Shown here: piece after piece, positions 44,845 through 54,035 of the stretch | Numbering within the stretch: position 1 is the stretch's first letter | Layout of the letters: the number at the start of each line of letters is the position of its first letter | DNA from: JABCPE02 sp963516475 | Lineage (GTDB): Bacteria > Bacteroidota > Bacteroidia > Flavobacteriales > Weeksellaceae | NCBI GenBank assembly: GCA_963516475.1 | Contig: CAUQBR010000008.1 | Span: 14,080-78,079, forward strand | DNA length: 64,000 nucleotides | Direction: 5' to 3' | The notes under the pieces: generated by a model | Database searches by the model: none | Seen by the model: only the letters and a program-made list of their open reading frames with translations | What the model was told of the DNA's origin: nothing | Position numbers and translations under genes: made by a program

Positions 44845-45204
44845 CTAAGAAAATACAGGAGGAGCACGAGACTGCCATAGAAGAATTATCCTCTCTGATA
44901 TGAAAATTTTATACGATGAAAAATATGATAAATATTCATTTACATGAAACTCTGTCTGAGGTTTTTCTGGAAGAATATAGAAATAATTCAATGTGCATAA
45001 AAACCCACAATCACAGTCGCTTTTGGTCTGTAAATGTGCTTTGTGATAGCAGACTTTATCGCTGCATTCTGCTATTTTTTCTGTTTTTTGATGAGTTTCC
45101 TGATGATACAAACGCACAAACAAGCCTGATACATTCATCACAAAGATGAGTAGCAGCACCGAAGCCAAAAAAGTTTTAATATGTTTTGCAGTTTTTATCA
45201 TCAT
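44845..45204 (-). CDS. Small Cys/His-containing membrane-anchored protein
   Basis: 119 residues. One N-terminal hydrophobic segment (about 11-30) is followed by a periplasmic-looking region with CSDKVCYHKAHLQTK and CDCGFLCTLNYF, five cysteines and two histidines that could bind metal. Small proteins of this look are often found ahead of flavobacterial TonB receptors. It lies 142 bases upstream of the receptor gene on the same strand. Function not known. Confidence 0.6.
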   Translation of the reverse strand: MMIKTAKHIKTFLASVLLLIFVMNVSGLFVRLYHQETHQKTEKIAECSDKVCYHKAHLQTKSDCDCGFLCTLNYFYILPEKPQTEFHVNEYLSYFSSYKIFISERIILLWQSRAPPVFS

Positions 45205-45220
45205 TATTTGATAACGGATA

Positions 45221-45228
45221 CAAATATA
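45221..45228 (-). promoter_or_regulatory. -7 element before the Cys/His protein
   Basis: TATATTTG on the minus strand, 16 bases before the ATG; the -33 region would lie in truB and is weak. Confidence 0.4.
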
Positions 45229-45230
45229 AT

Positions 45231-45926
45231 CTAAATTTCCGAAAATAAAAATTCATTACTCAAAAATTTGCCAGAAGCCTCCTCTACGCTGTACTCTCCT
45301 ATTTTAGTCCTTCTGAGCTGGGTAAGATAAGCGCCTACGCCCAGTTCCTGCCCTATATCATGAGCCAGAGAGCGAATATAAGTCCCCTTGGAACAGCCCA
45401 CTAAAAAACGAACATAAGGAAATTCTATCTGAATGTCTTTAATATAATGAATTGTAGTTTTTCTGGATTTCATCTCTACGGAAGCTCCTGCCCTTGCCAA
45501 GTCATAAGCCCTCTCACCATCGACCTTTATTGCTGAAAAAATAGGCGGTTTCTGGGTGATTTCACCTAAAAATTTTTGTAAAACTTCTGTCACAAAATCC
45601 TCTGTGATATGGCTGATATCTGTAGGGAGAATTTCTGGTTTTTCGGTATCGTAAGATTCTGTCTGCACACCTATTTTTATTTCTGTCCAGTATTCTTTCG
45701 GTGTATCTTGGATTTCGGATATTTTTTTGGTTGCCCTGCCTGTGCATACCACGAGAAGCCCCGTAGCTTTAGGGTCAAGGGTTCCCGCATGGCCTATTTT
45801 TATTTTCTTAAATTTAAACTCTTTTTTTAGTTTAAATTTCATTTTATTGACCGCTTGAAACGAAGTCCAATCCAAGGGCTTATCAACCAGAAAAACCTGA
45901 CCTTCAAGAATTTGCTCCGCAGTCAT
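45231..45926 (-). CDS. truB: tRNA pseudouridine-55 synthase
   Basis: Makes pseudouridine 55 in the T loop of most tRNAs. 231 residues. The catalytic Asp is in KIGHAGTLDPKATGLL; the start GQVFLVDKPLDWTSFQ and the segment KGTYIRSLAHDIGQELG are typical. Shorter than E. coli TruB since the PUA end is reduced. Starts 3 bases after uppP. Confidence 0.96.
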   Translation of the reverse strand: MTAEQILEGQVFLVDKPLDWTSFQAVNKMKFKLKKEFKFKKIKIGHAGTLDPKATGLLVVCTGRATKKISEIQDTPKEYWTEIKIGVQTESYDTEKPEILPTDISHITEDFVTEVLQKFLGEITQKPPIFSAIKVDGERAYDLARAGASVEMKSRKTTIHYIKDIQIEFPYVRFLVGCSKGTYIRSLAHDIGQELGVGAYLTQLRRTKIGEYSVEEASGKFLSNEFLFSEI

Positions 45927-45929
45927 TTA

Positions 45930-46751
45930 TTATTTGTTTAAATAAAAATAAATCAATAAAACTATTCCGACAATGATTCTATACCAGCCCCAAAACTTAA
46001 AGCCATACTTGGCAAGAACATTGATAAAAGTTTTCACTGCTATCATCGCCACGATAAAAGCCACGATGTTTCCGATAATGAAAACCAAAATATTTTCTGT
46101 AGAAGCCAAAATCATCTCATATCCTTTCTGAGCATTAGGCGTTCCCTCTCCCCAAGTCTTGATAAATACAGAATAAAGTGTAACTGCCATCATCGTAGGG
46201 ACAGCTAAAAAGAAAGAAAATTCCGCTGACGCCTTTCTGCTAAGCCCTTGGCTCATTCCTCCAATGATAGAGGCCGCAGAACGAGATGTCCCAGGCATCA
46301 TAGCCAAACACTGCCAAAAGCCAATGGTTACAGCCTTTTTGATGGTTATATCTTTCTCATTATCAATCTTTTCCTTATTATCAAACCATTTATCTACAAA
46401 GAGTAAAACAACTCCTCCCAAAACCAAAACACAAGAGATAACGATCTGATTACCAAGTACTGCTTCTATTTTATCGTCAAATAATTTTCCTAAAACCAAG
46501 GCTGGAACAACGGCACAAGCCAGTTTGATATAAAAATTAAAATTAGAAAAGTCAAAAAACTTTTTCCAATACAAAACCACAATAGAGAGAATCGCCCCAA
46601 ACTGAATGGACACTTGGAACATCTTCAGATATTCAGTTTCTTCCATTCCGAGCAGAGCCGCTGTAAACCCCATATGAGCCGTAGAAGAAATCGGAAGATA
46701 CTCCGTAAGCCCCTCTACGATTGCAACAATAATAGCTTTTACTATATCCAT
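45930..46751 (-). CDS. uppP: Undecaprenyl-diphosphatase
   Basis: Integral membrane enzyme (BacA family) that recycles the lipid carrier for peptidoglycan and O-antigen. 273 residues, about eight helices. Signatures: EGLTEYLPISSTAHM near the N-terminus and MMPGTSRSAASI in the middle, containing the catalytic Arg and Ser. Its ATG overlaps the stop of the DUF3098 gene by one base (TAATG), so they are translationally coupled. Confidence 0.97.
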   Translation of the reverse strand: MDIVKAIIVAIVEGLTEYLPISSTAHMGFTAALLGMEETEYLKMFQVSIQFGAILSIVVLYWKKFFDFSNFNFYIKLACAVVPALVLGKLFDDKIEAVLGNQIVISCVLVLGGVVLLFVDKWFDNKEKIDNEKDITIKKAVTIGFWQCLAMMPGTSRSAASIIGGMSQGLSRKASAEFSFFLAVPTMMAVTLYSVFIKTWGEGTPNAQKGYEMILASTENILVFIIGNIVAFIVAMIAVKTFINVLAKYGFKFWGWYRIIVGIVLLIYFYLNK

Positions 46752-47029
46752 TATTTATTTCTTTTTAGTATAGCCACCACCTGCACCACAAAACCAACAA
46801 TCACCAACAAAGGCGCTATTCTGATTCTTACCACAGAAAAAATATCATCATTCCAGTAGTTTGGGTCAAAAGAGCCATCTGGCTTGGTATTCGCACCATA
46901 GCCCATCATTAGGACAAATCCAAAAGCGATAAGTCCTAAACCTATCAGCATCAATTTAAAATTACTCTTATTGAAATAAAATGTATTTTCTGTAGGAGAT
47001 GTTTCTGTATTTTTATTTTTGGTTTTCAT
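46751..47029 (-). CDS. DUF3098 membrane protein
   Basis: 92 residues with two membrane helices (about 30-46 and 68-88) and the loop GANTKPDGSFDPNYWNDDIFS. This fits DUF3098, found in Bacteroidetes between ftsX and uppP. Function unknown; the fixed position suggests a link to envelope growth or division. Lies 15 bases after ftsX. Confidence 0.85.
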   Translation of the reverse strand: MKTKNKNTETSPTENTFYFNKSNFKLMLIGLGLIAFGFVLMMGYGANTKPDGSFDPNYWNDDIFSVVRIRIAPLLVIVGFVVQVVAILKRNK

Positions 47030-47044
47030 TATGCTATTTCTCTT

Positions 47045-47944
47045 TTAAGAATAATATAAATCATCTGTTTTTGTTTTCAAGAATCTCCATGTTGCAAAAA
47101 TAGTACTTAACACCGTGATAGCTATACCCACTAAAACCACTCCTAAAACCAACCATATAAATTTGTTAGTATCTGGAACAAACTCAGAGCCAATCTGATT
47201 TGTAAAATAATACCACGCTGAGAAAAGGAAAACAAGCCCAATAAACGCTCCTATAGAACCTAAAATAACTGCTTCTTTTATAAATGGTTTCAAGATAAAT
47301 CTTCTTCTTGCTCCTACCAATTGCATTGTCTTGATAATGAATCTTTTAGAGAAAATTTTAAGGCGGATGGAACTGTTTATAAGCACGATAGCTATTATCA
47401 AGAATAATACGGTAAATCCTATAATCCACAGCAAAATTCTATCCAAATTATAATAGACTTCCTGTGTCATTTTGGTGTCATTTTTCACCTCGCTTACTCC
47501 TTTTATCCCTTGTAAATGCTTCATCACAGCATTAATAGTATCAGGAGCTACATAAGCTGGTTTTAGGGTAACTTCTACCGATGGAGGGAAAATATTTTCT
47601 TCGAAAAGTCCCTCTGTATCTATTCCCAGCTGTTTTTTAGCTATTATTTTTGCTTCTTCTTTGGTAATGAATTTTGTCTTTTTTACATATTTTTGCTCAG
47701 AAATCAATTTGTATGTTTCCTGCTGATATTCACCTGCTTTTGCGGAATCCTTAGGATCCAGATATTCATCAAAATACACTGCAACAACCAGCTGCTCCTT
47801 GATATAGTCAGAATATTTCTGTGCATTTATCAAAATCAACCCAAAAAGTCCAACCAAAAAAAGAACCAATGAGATACTGATAACCACAGTAATATTACTT
47901 GAACGCAGCCTTCTTCTATTAAAATCATCTATTGAATGTGCCAT
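47045..47944 (-). CDS. ftsX: Cell division protein FtsX
   Basis: Permease-like partner of the FtsE ATPase that controls peptidoglycan hydrolases at the septum. 299 residues: helix at about 21-41, extracytoplasmic domain with FITKEEAKIIAKKQLGID, then three helices near the C-terminus (LLWIIGFTVLFLIIAIVLINSS, IGAFIGLVFLFSAWYYF and a last one). ftsE is not adjacent, as commonly seen in this phylum. First gene of the operon with DUF3098, uppP and truB. Confidence 0.92.
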   Translation of the reverse strand: MAHSIDDFNRRRLRSSNITVVISISLVLFLVGLFGLILINAQKYSDYIKEQLVVAVYFDEYLDPKDSAKAGEYQQETYKLISEQKYVKKTKFITKEEAKIIAKKQLGIDTEGLFEENIFPPSVEVTLKPAYVAPDTINAVMKHLQGIKGVSEVKNDTKMTQEVYYNLDRILLWIIGFTVLFLIIAIVLINSSIRLKIFSKRFIIKTMQLVGARRRFILKPFIKEAVILGSIGAFIGLVFLFSAWYYFTNQIGSEFVPDTNKFIWLVLGVVLVGIAITVLSTIFATWRFLKTKTDDLYYS

Positions 47945-48047
47945 TTGATAAATTTTTCGGCTAAAATAGAAAAAATCTCGCTAAATCAAAGTAGGAATAC
48001 GAAAAAATTGATGTTAATTAAATCATAAATTTTGTTTCAAAAAGCCT

Positions 48048-48055
48048 TAACTTTG
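48048..48055 (+). promoter_or_regulatory. -7 element before rsmA
   Basis: TAACTTTG, 19 bases before the ATG. A TTTG lies 13 bases upstream, closer than usual, so the promoter is only partly supported. Confidence 0.4.
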
Positions 48056-48074
48056 CCGAAAAATTTAGAATTTA

Positions 48075-48851
48075 ATGAGCGTAAAGGCCAAAAAACACCT
48101 CGGACAGCATTTCCTAACCGATGAAAATATCGCAAAAAAAATCGCAAACAGCCTCCAATTCAGCGGGTATGATAAAGTCTTGGAAGTAGGCCCAGGGATG
48201 GGAGTTCTCACCAAATATCTTTTAGAAAAAGAAACCGAAACCTTTGTGGCGGAGATAGATACAGAGTCTATCGCCTACCTCAAAGAGCATTATCCTCAGC
48301 TAAAAGAAAACCATTTCGTGGGAGATTTCCTGAAAACAGATTTTTCCAAAATCTTTCCAAATGAGCAAATAGCTGTGATAGGGAATTTCCCTTACAATAT
48401 TTCTTCGCAGATTTTATTTCACATTATAGAAAACTATCAGCAGATACCAGAAATGGCGGGAATGTTCCAAAAAGAAGTGGCCGAACGAACAGCAGCCGTT
48501 CCCAGAACGAAAGATTATGGGATTTTATCTGTAATGGTTCAGGCTTATTATGATGTCAAATATCTTTTCACGGTTCATGAAAATGTTTTCAATCCACCAC
48601 CAAAAGTGAAATCTGGCGTGATTTCGCTGCTGAGAAATCCCAAAGAAGGACTTGCAGGAAACGAAACTTTATTCAAAAATATCGTAAAAGCTGGCTTTAA
48701 CCAAAGAAGAAAAAAACTCAGCAATGCTCTAAAAGTTTTAAACATTCCTGAGGAACTTTCTGGTCATAATTTCTTAAATTTGCGGGCGGAAGAACTTTCT
48801 GTACAAGACTTCATCTCATTTACCAATGAGTGGAAAGAAAATCTAAAATAA
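48075..48851 (+). CDS. rsmA: 16S rRNA dimethyladenosine transferase
   Basis: Dimethylates A1518 and A1519 of 16S rRNA with SAM during 30S assembly. 258 residues. AKKHLGQHFLTDENIAKKI opens the family; the SAM loop is VLEVGPGMGVLT; the catalytic motif is GNFPYNISSQILF (NxxPY form). C-terminal helical domain FNQRRKKLSNAL. mgtE follows after 3 bases. Confidence 0.97.
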   Translation: MSVKAKKHLGQHFLTDENIAKKIANSLQFSGYDKVLEVGPGMGVLTKYLLEKETETFVAEIDTESIAYLKEHYPQLKENHFVGDFLKTDFSKIFPNEQIAVIGNFPYNISSQILFHIIENYQQIPEMAGMFQKEVAERTAAVPRTKDYGILSVMVQAYYDVKYLFTVHENVFNPPPKVKSGVISLLRNPKEGLAGNETLFKNIVKAGFNQRRKKLSNALKVLNIPEELSGHNFLNLRAEELSVQDFISFTNEWKENLK

Positions 48852-48854
48852 TCT

Positions 48855-50207
48855 ATGCCAAAAAAAGAAGAAAACATCTACCAGCCGCTGCTTTCGTACA
48901 TTGAAGAGAAAAATGCAAAAGCCATTTCGGAAATTATTTCGGAAATGGAGGCGGTGGATATTGCCAATTTGTTTGGGATTTTAGATGATTCTCAAAGGGT
49001 GTTTCTCTACGAACTCATGGACAATGATGTTTCTGCGGAAATGCTTTTGTACATCGATGAAGAAGACCGAAAAGAATTCCTAAAAAACTTCTCGACCAAA
49101 GAAATCGCAGAAGAAATCATCAGTGAGATAAATTCTGATGATGCAGCAGACATCATTGCTGAACTTCCAGAACACCAGCAAAATGAAATCATCCAGCATA
49201 TAGATGATAATGAACTAGCACAGAGCATCGTAGAGCTCCTCCGCTATGACGACCATGTAGCGGGAAGTCTCATGGCTACGGAGCTGGTAAAAGTAGATCA
49301 TAATCTATCCATCATCGCCGCGGTAAGGGAAATGCGCAAACAAGCCGAAGATATGGATGAAGTCTATTCTATCTATGTGGTGGATGAACAGGACAAGCTC
49401 CTCGGCACCCTCAGTTTAAAAAAACTACTTACCACCAGCACTTCTTCCAAGGTTTCGGATGTATATAATTCTAAAATAAGATGTGTGCAGGACAATGAAC
49501 CTGCCGAAGATGTGGCACGATACATGCAGAAATATGACCTCTTTGAGGTGCCTGTAATAGATGCTTTGGGAAGATTGGTCGGAAGAATTACCATAGATGA
49601 TGTCATGGACTTTATCAAAGAAGAAACGGATAAAGACTATCAGCTGGCATCAGGGATTGCTACAGATATTGACTCTACGGACACTATTCTAAACATCACC
49701 AAAGCCCGTCTTCCATGGCTGTTCATAGGAATGGTGGGCGGTCTGATAGGCTCACGAGTTTTACAAGGAAATGAAGAAGCGATGAGCCATGTACCTGCCT
49801 TGATGTTCTTTGTCCCACTGATAGCGGCTACCGCTGGAAACATCGGCGTACAGGCTTCGGCGATTATCGTGCAAGGGCTTGCCAACAATACATTGGGACA
49901 AAACACCCTAAAAACCCTAATGAAAGAAGTGAGCGTAGCTGTGGCTTCGGGAATGATTTTATCACTGATTATTTTGGGATTCAATTTGTTTGTCAATCAT
50001 CATGATATGATGATTTCCATTACGATTTCCGTAGCTCTGCTTTCTGTCATCATCATCGCAGCGATGATAGGCACCATTGTCCCTATTTTTCTCAACAAAA
50101 ATAAAATAGACCCAGCTATCGCTACAGGTCCATTCATCACCACTTCCAACGATATCCTTGGTGTGATGGTATATTTTACGATTGCAAAATTAATATTAGG
50201 ACTTTAA
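48855..50207 (+). CDS. mgtE: Magnesium transporter MgtE
   Basis: Mg2+-gated Mg2+ channel of the inner membrane. 450 residues. Order: N domain of helical repeats (about 1-125), two CBS domains (about 130-255, with VYSIYVVDEQDKLLGTLSLKKLL and LFEVPVIDALGRLVGRITIDDVM), then five membrane helices including PLIAATAGNIGVQASAIIVQ, the pore signature. Length normal. Cotranscribed with rsmA. Confidence 0.96.
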   Translation: MPKKEENIYQPLLSYIEEKNAKAISEIISEMEAVDIANLFGILDDSQRVFLYELMDNDVSAEMLLYIDEEDRKEFLKNFSTKEIAEEIISEINSDDAADIIAELPEHQQNEIIQHIDDNELAQSIVELLRYDDHVAGSLMATELVKVDHNLSIIAAVREMRKQAEDMDEVYSIYVVDEQDKLLGTLSLKKLLTTSTSSKVSDVYNSKIRCVQDNEPAEDVARYMQKYDLFEVPVIDALGRLVGRITIDDVMDFIKEETDKDYQLASGIATDIDSTDTILNITKARLPWLFIGMVGGLIGSRVLQGNEEAMSHVPALMFFVPLIAATAGNIGVQASAIIVQGLANNTLGQNTLKTLMKEVSVAVASGMILSLIILGFNLFVNHHDMMISITISVALLSVIIIAAMIGTIVPIFLNKNKIDPAIATGPFITTSNDILGVMVYFTIAKLILGL

Positions 50208-50208
50208 A

Positions 50209-50247
50209 AAAACAGCCACAAGTTTCAACTTATGGCTGTCAATTTTT
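50209..50247. terminator. Two-way terminator, mgtE / outer-membrane protein
   Basis: Stem ACAGCCACAAGTT with AACTTATGGCTGT, one mismatch, A and T runs on the two sides. Confidence 0.8.
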
Positions 50248-51115
50248 ATTTGCTTTTTCTTGTTTGGAAAATATATCCAACTCCGAAATTCACTTGTCCA
50301 AAAACAAAATCTTGTTGTGCTTTGTCTGGTCTGTCGTTTAGTGTTGTCTTCACATCAGGCATGTTGATATAGCCGTATTTTGCCTCCACTCTTGCCATCA
50401 GATGTTTCCAGAAAACAAAATTCAAACTCGCTCTAGCATCCAGTCCAAATCCTGCCACATGGAAACGGTCACTTCTCTCATTCCCAAAAAGTTTAACATT
50501 AGATTTTGGATACAAAACTCCTAAACCTCCACCATAAGACCAAGTAATATTAAAATTATTCCCTTGGTAGATTTTATTATATTTCTCAGCTCCGATGTTT
50601 ACATAATTAAGCCCATCTGTATGCTCAAATGTAAGGAATTCTCCATCTGTCAAATCCACTTTTCCATCTCTAACCATCGCTGCATAGTGAGGGTCAGAAA
50701 TTTTCCCAGTAAAATCTGTCGTTTGGTCTTGTTTCATCACATATTTCATATGGTCTAGCGCCAAAACAAGAGCCAAATTATCCTTAATAAAATACCCTAT
50801 TCTAGCATTAGTCTGAGGAATTGTAACACGAAGTGGATTAAGATAATCATCAAAACTAAAGTCTGTCGGTCTATCTTTAGCTATCATATTATGAAGCGTA
50901 AAATCATAGCCATTCCCTCTGAAATGAACATCTGAATTACTATAAATAGCCCTATTCCAGCCCCAATACAAAAATATTGCTCCTTTTCTGTAAGGATTGT
51001 AGGCTGTTTTGTTTACAATAGAAAGGTCTGCTTGTGTCTCTGACACAGGTTTTTCCTGAGCCGAAACAAAATTCATTCCCACCAAAAATGATAATAAAAT
51101 TCCTGCTTTTTTCAT
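50246..51115 (-). CDS. Outer-membrane beta-barrel protein
   Basis: 289 residues from the ATG at 51115 (MKKAGILLSFLVGMNFVSAQ, a signal peptide). An upstream TTG would add two residues. Strand pattern throughout, with aromatic girdle residues (YWGWNRAIY, NITWSYGGGLGVLYP, MARVEAKYGYINM) and an ending VNFGVGYIF. It resembles small flavobacterial porin-like barrels; ligand unknown. Single gene between two terminators. Confidence 0.75.
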   Translation of the reverse strand: MKKAGILLSFLVGMNFVSAQEKPVSETQADLSIVNKTAYNPYRKGAIFLYWGWNRAIYSNSDVHFRGNGYDFTLHNMIAKDRPTDFSFDDYLNPLRVTIPQTNARIGYFIKDNLALVLALDHMKYVMKQDQTTDFTGKISDPHYAAMVRDGKVDLTDGEFLTFEHTDGLNYVNIGAEKYNKIYQGNNFNITWSYGGGLGVLYPKSNVKLFGNERSDRFHVAGFGLDARASLNFVFWKHLMARVEAKYGYINMPDVKTTLNDRPDKAQQDFVFGQVNFGVGYIFQTRKSK

Positions 51116-51168
51116 AATCAATTATTATTTTTATCTTTTACTAAGTAATTAAATTTCTTTAAAAGTAG

Positions 51169-51202
51169 AAATCGGTTTAAAGAAATTCGCTTTAAACCGA
51201 TA
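51169..51202 (-). terminator. Terminator of secG
   Basis: A 12-bp stem ATCGGTTTAAAG (51171-51182) with CTTTAAACCGAT (51190-51201), seven-base loop. Confidence 0.75.
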
Positions 51203-51225
51203 TTTATATAATTATTAACCCAAAC

Positions 51226-51564
51226 TTATTTTGTCTTTGCAGATTCATCAGCTTTCGCTGGTGTCTTTGCTGCATTGCTTGGTGCAGTAGTCTGAGGCTT
51301 CGCATTTGTTGGCACTACTACCGCAGAAGGCTTCGCTGTAAGCACCACACTTAGAAAAATAAGCCCTACCACGACACCACCAAGTGTCCATGTAGCTTTC
51401 TCCATAAAATCATTAGTTCTCTGTATCCCAAAAGATGCAGAAGATGCTCCTCCGAAAGTTCCTGAAAGCCCCCCTCCTTTAGGATTTTGAGCTAAAATAA
51501 TAATAGCTAACAAAATACATGCAATGATGATAGCAACCATCAGTAATATAAATATTGTACTCAT
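51226..51564 (-). CDS. secG: Preprotein translocase subunit SecG
   Basis: Small partner of SecYE that speeds protein export. 112 residues with two membrane helices (about 2-24 and 53-75) and the conserved cytoplasmic loop QNPKGGGLSGTFGGASS. The C-terminal tail (about 85-112) is Ala/Pro/Lys-rich. ATG 51564 is the start; an upstream extension of 21 codons covers the promoter. Confidence 0.93.
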   Translation of the reverse strand: MSTIFILLMVAIIIACILLAIIILAQNPKGGGLSGTFGGASSASFGIQRTNDFMEKATWTLGGVVVGLIFLSVVLTAKPSAVVVPTNAKPQTTAPSNAAKTPAKADESAKTK

Positions 51565-51586
51565 TTTATCATCTAAGTTTAGTCGG

Positions 51587-51594
51587 CAAATATA
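51587..51594 (-). promoter_or_regulatory. -7 element before secG
   Basis: TATATTTG on the minus strand, 22 bases before the ATG; -33 not clear. Confidence 0.4.
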
Positions 51595-51662
51595 ATAATT
51601 TTCTTTAACATGAAAAATAGATTTCACAAAAACTTTCTACATAAATTTAGACAATAAAATTG

Positions 51663-51670
51663 TAAATTTG
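51663..51670 (+). promoter_or_regulatory. -7 element before the DUF2339 gene
   Basis: TAAATTTG, 16 bases before the ATG; -33 weak. Confidence 0.4.
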
Positions 51671-51686
51671 TCTAAATTATCAAAAG

Positions 51687-54035
51687 ATGGATCCACAAAA
51701 GATAATCGAACTAGAGCAAAGGATAGGAAATTTATTATATAGGCAGACTGCTATTTACAATGAAATAAAACAGTTGGAGAATGTATTGGCTGAGTTAAAA
51801 AAACAAAACAATCTCTCCTCGTCTGCTGCAAATACAGTAAAAACTCCTGTTGAAAAACCTGTTGAAAGGTCAATGGAAACCTCAGCTGAAAAGCCAACTG
51901 AGAAAACAGTCATAACAGCACCTACCGCTCCTAAGCCGCAGATTTCTGCTCCTAAAATAAGCCTTCCTAAACAACCATCTGATTTAGAGAAGATTATAGG
52001 AGAAAGCTGGATTAACAAAATAGGAATTCTCATTGTGGTAATCGGTGTAGCCATCGGTGCTAAATATTCCATTGAAAATGAACTTATCAGCCCTCTTACA
52101 AGAATTATACTTGGATACCTGATGGGAATCGGGCTGCTTGGTTTTGGAATCAAACTAAAACCAAAATTTGAAGGATACAGTGCAGTTTTGGTAAGTGGAG
52201 CCATTTCTATTTTCTATTTTATCACCTATTTTGCGTATAGTTTTTATGACCTCATTCCGCAGGCTTTAGCTTTTGTGATGATGCTGATATTCACAGCTTT
52301 TACCGTATTTACCGCAATAAAATACAATCGTGTGGTGATTGCCCACATTGGACTTATAGGAGCTTACGCTGTTCCATTCCTTCTATCATCAGGCTCTGGA
52401 AGAGTGGATATTTTGTTCAGTTATATGCTCATAATCAACCTTGGTATTTTATTTATTTCTATAAAAAAAGACTGGAAATCATTACATTACAGTGCTTTCT
52501 TTTTCACTTGGATGATATATGGCTCTTGGTTCGCGGATAAATCTTTTGATTCAAATCTACAAGGATATGAAGCTCTGGGATTAGGCTTTGCTACGGCATT
52601 TTTCTTGGTTTTCTATGGAGTTTCTTTATTTAATAACATCATTTCAAAAGAAAAACTGGATAAAGTCAATATTATCCTTATTCTACTGAATTCATTTATT
52701 TACTTTGGATTTGGATTTGGTATTTTTAATGGACATAGTATATTAGATTCCTATTTAGGGTTATTCACTTTGTTTAATGCTGTTATCCATTTTGCTGTTT
52801 TATTCTTTATCAAATCGAAAAAACTTGCTGATTCTACCTTGTTCTATTCCACATTAGGGATGGTTTTCACTTTCATTACGATTGCAATACCGATACAGCT
52901 GGATGGAAACTGGGTAACGCTTATGTGGACAGCTCAAGGAGCTATTTTGTTTTGGCTTGGAAAAACAAAAAAAATATCCATTTACGAAAAAATATCCCTC
53001 CCTATACTTGGACTTGCTTTTCTAAGTTTTCTCGAAGACTGGGAGCGTTATAGTTATGCTGTTGATTTAGATATTCATGCTTTCTGGAATATCAATTTCC
53101 TGACAGGTATTTTTGCTGTTTTGGGATATGGTTCTGCTATTTATCTTTCGAGAAAATACCCTGACGCAGAAGGCGAAAAATTTAGTCCTTTTAATACTAT
53201 AAAATCTTTCTATTTACCAGCTTTATTAGTATTGACAGCATATCTTACTTTTAGAAATGAGATTGCATACTATTTTGATTATTGGTACGAAAGTTCGTCT
53301 GTTCTTGTCCGTGAAAAAGGAGATGAATACAATGACTACAACAATGATATCGGCATTTTTAGAAACATATATCTCCTTAACTACTCCCTAGTATTCTTTG
53401 GAGGAATGGCTCTACTGAATTTCTATAAATTCAAGAACAAAATTTTAGGAGTTTCATCCATTGTTATCGGGCTTTTAGTATTATTTGCTGCTCAGACTTA
53501 CGGGCTGGGAGAACTTGGAGATCTTCGCTATTCCTATATCAATGGGCATTATAGCAAGTATTTTGATGTTAGTATCAACTATATTTTGGTGCGATATCTA
53601 CTCTGGGGGGCTGCTGGCTTTACGCTTTGGGCGATTTTCAAAAATGCTAAAACCCAACTGGAAAATACAAAATTCCATGTTTTCCTAGAAGTGGTGATTC
53701 ATATTTCTATTCTTAATTTCTTGAGCAATGAACTAGTTACTTGGCTGGATATCGCTGGTTATCAGGATATTTTCAAACTAGGACTAAGCATCCTTTGGAG
53801 CGTTTATTCACTTATTTTGGTAAGCCTCGGAATTTACAAGAAGAAGAAACATCTCAGAATTTTTGCCCTCGTGTTGTTCGGCATCACTTTGGCTAAATTA
53901 TTCCTATACGACATCTCTAATCTCAGCACGATTTCTAAAACTATCGTATTGATTATCTTAGGGTTACTACTTCTTATCATTTCATTTTTATACAATAAAT
54001 TTAAAGACAAAATCAGTGATGAAACTAAAAATTAA
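51687..54035 (+). CDS. DUF2339 polytopic membrane protein
   Basis: 782 residues. An N-terminal coiled coil (about 5-42) is followed by a low-complexity Pro/Lys/Thr linker (about 50-100). Then GESWINKIGILIVVIGVAIGAKYSIE, the DUF2339 entry, leads into some twenty hydrophobic helices ending in a Lys-rich tail. Family function unknown. It overlaps the next gene by 17 bases; DUF2339 and DUF3999 genes are paired in many bacteria, so they probably act together in the envelope. Confidence 0.88.
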   Translation: MDPQKIIELEQRIGNLLYRQTAIYNEIKQLENVLAELKKQNNLSSSAANTVKTPVEKPVERSMETSAEKPTEKTVITAPTAPKPQISAPKISLPKQPSDLEKIIGESWINKIGILIVVIGVAIGAKYSIENELISPLTRIILGYLMGIGLLGFGIKLKPKFEGYSAVLVSGAISIFYFITYFAYSFYDLIPQALAFVMMLIFTAFTVFTAIKYNRVVIAHIGLIGAYAVPFLLSSGSGRVDILFSYMLIINLGILFISIKKDWKSLHYSAFFFTWMIYGSWFADKSFDSNLQGYEALGLGFATAFFLVFYGVSLFNNIISKEKLDKVNIILILLNSFIYFGFGFGIFNGHSILDSYLGLFTLFNAVIHFAVLFFIKSKKLADSTLFYSTLGMVFTFITIAIPIQLDGNWVTLMWTAQGAILFWLGKTKKISIYEKISLPILGLAFLSFLEDWERYSYAVDLDIHAFWNINFLTGIFAVLGYGSAIYLSRKYPDAEGEKFSPFNTIKSFYLPALLVLTAYLTFRNEIAYYFDYWYESSSVLVREKGDEYNDYNNDIGIFRNIYLLNYSLVFFGGMALLNFYKFKNKILGVSSIVIGLLVLFAAQTYGLGELGDLRYSYINGHYSKYFDVSINYILVRYLLWGAAGFTLWAIFKNAKTQLENTKFHVFLEVVIHISILNFLSNELVTWLDIAGYQDIFKLGLSILWSVYSLILVSLGIYKKKKHLRIFALVLFGITLAKLFLYDISNLSTISKTIVLIILGLLLLIISFLYNKFKDKISDETKN

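Noticed and set aside
51565..51627. N-terminal extension of SecG
   Set aside because: It spans the -7 element, and SecG begins with its first membrane helix at ATG 51564.
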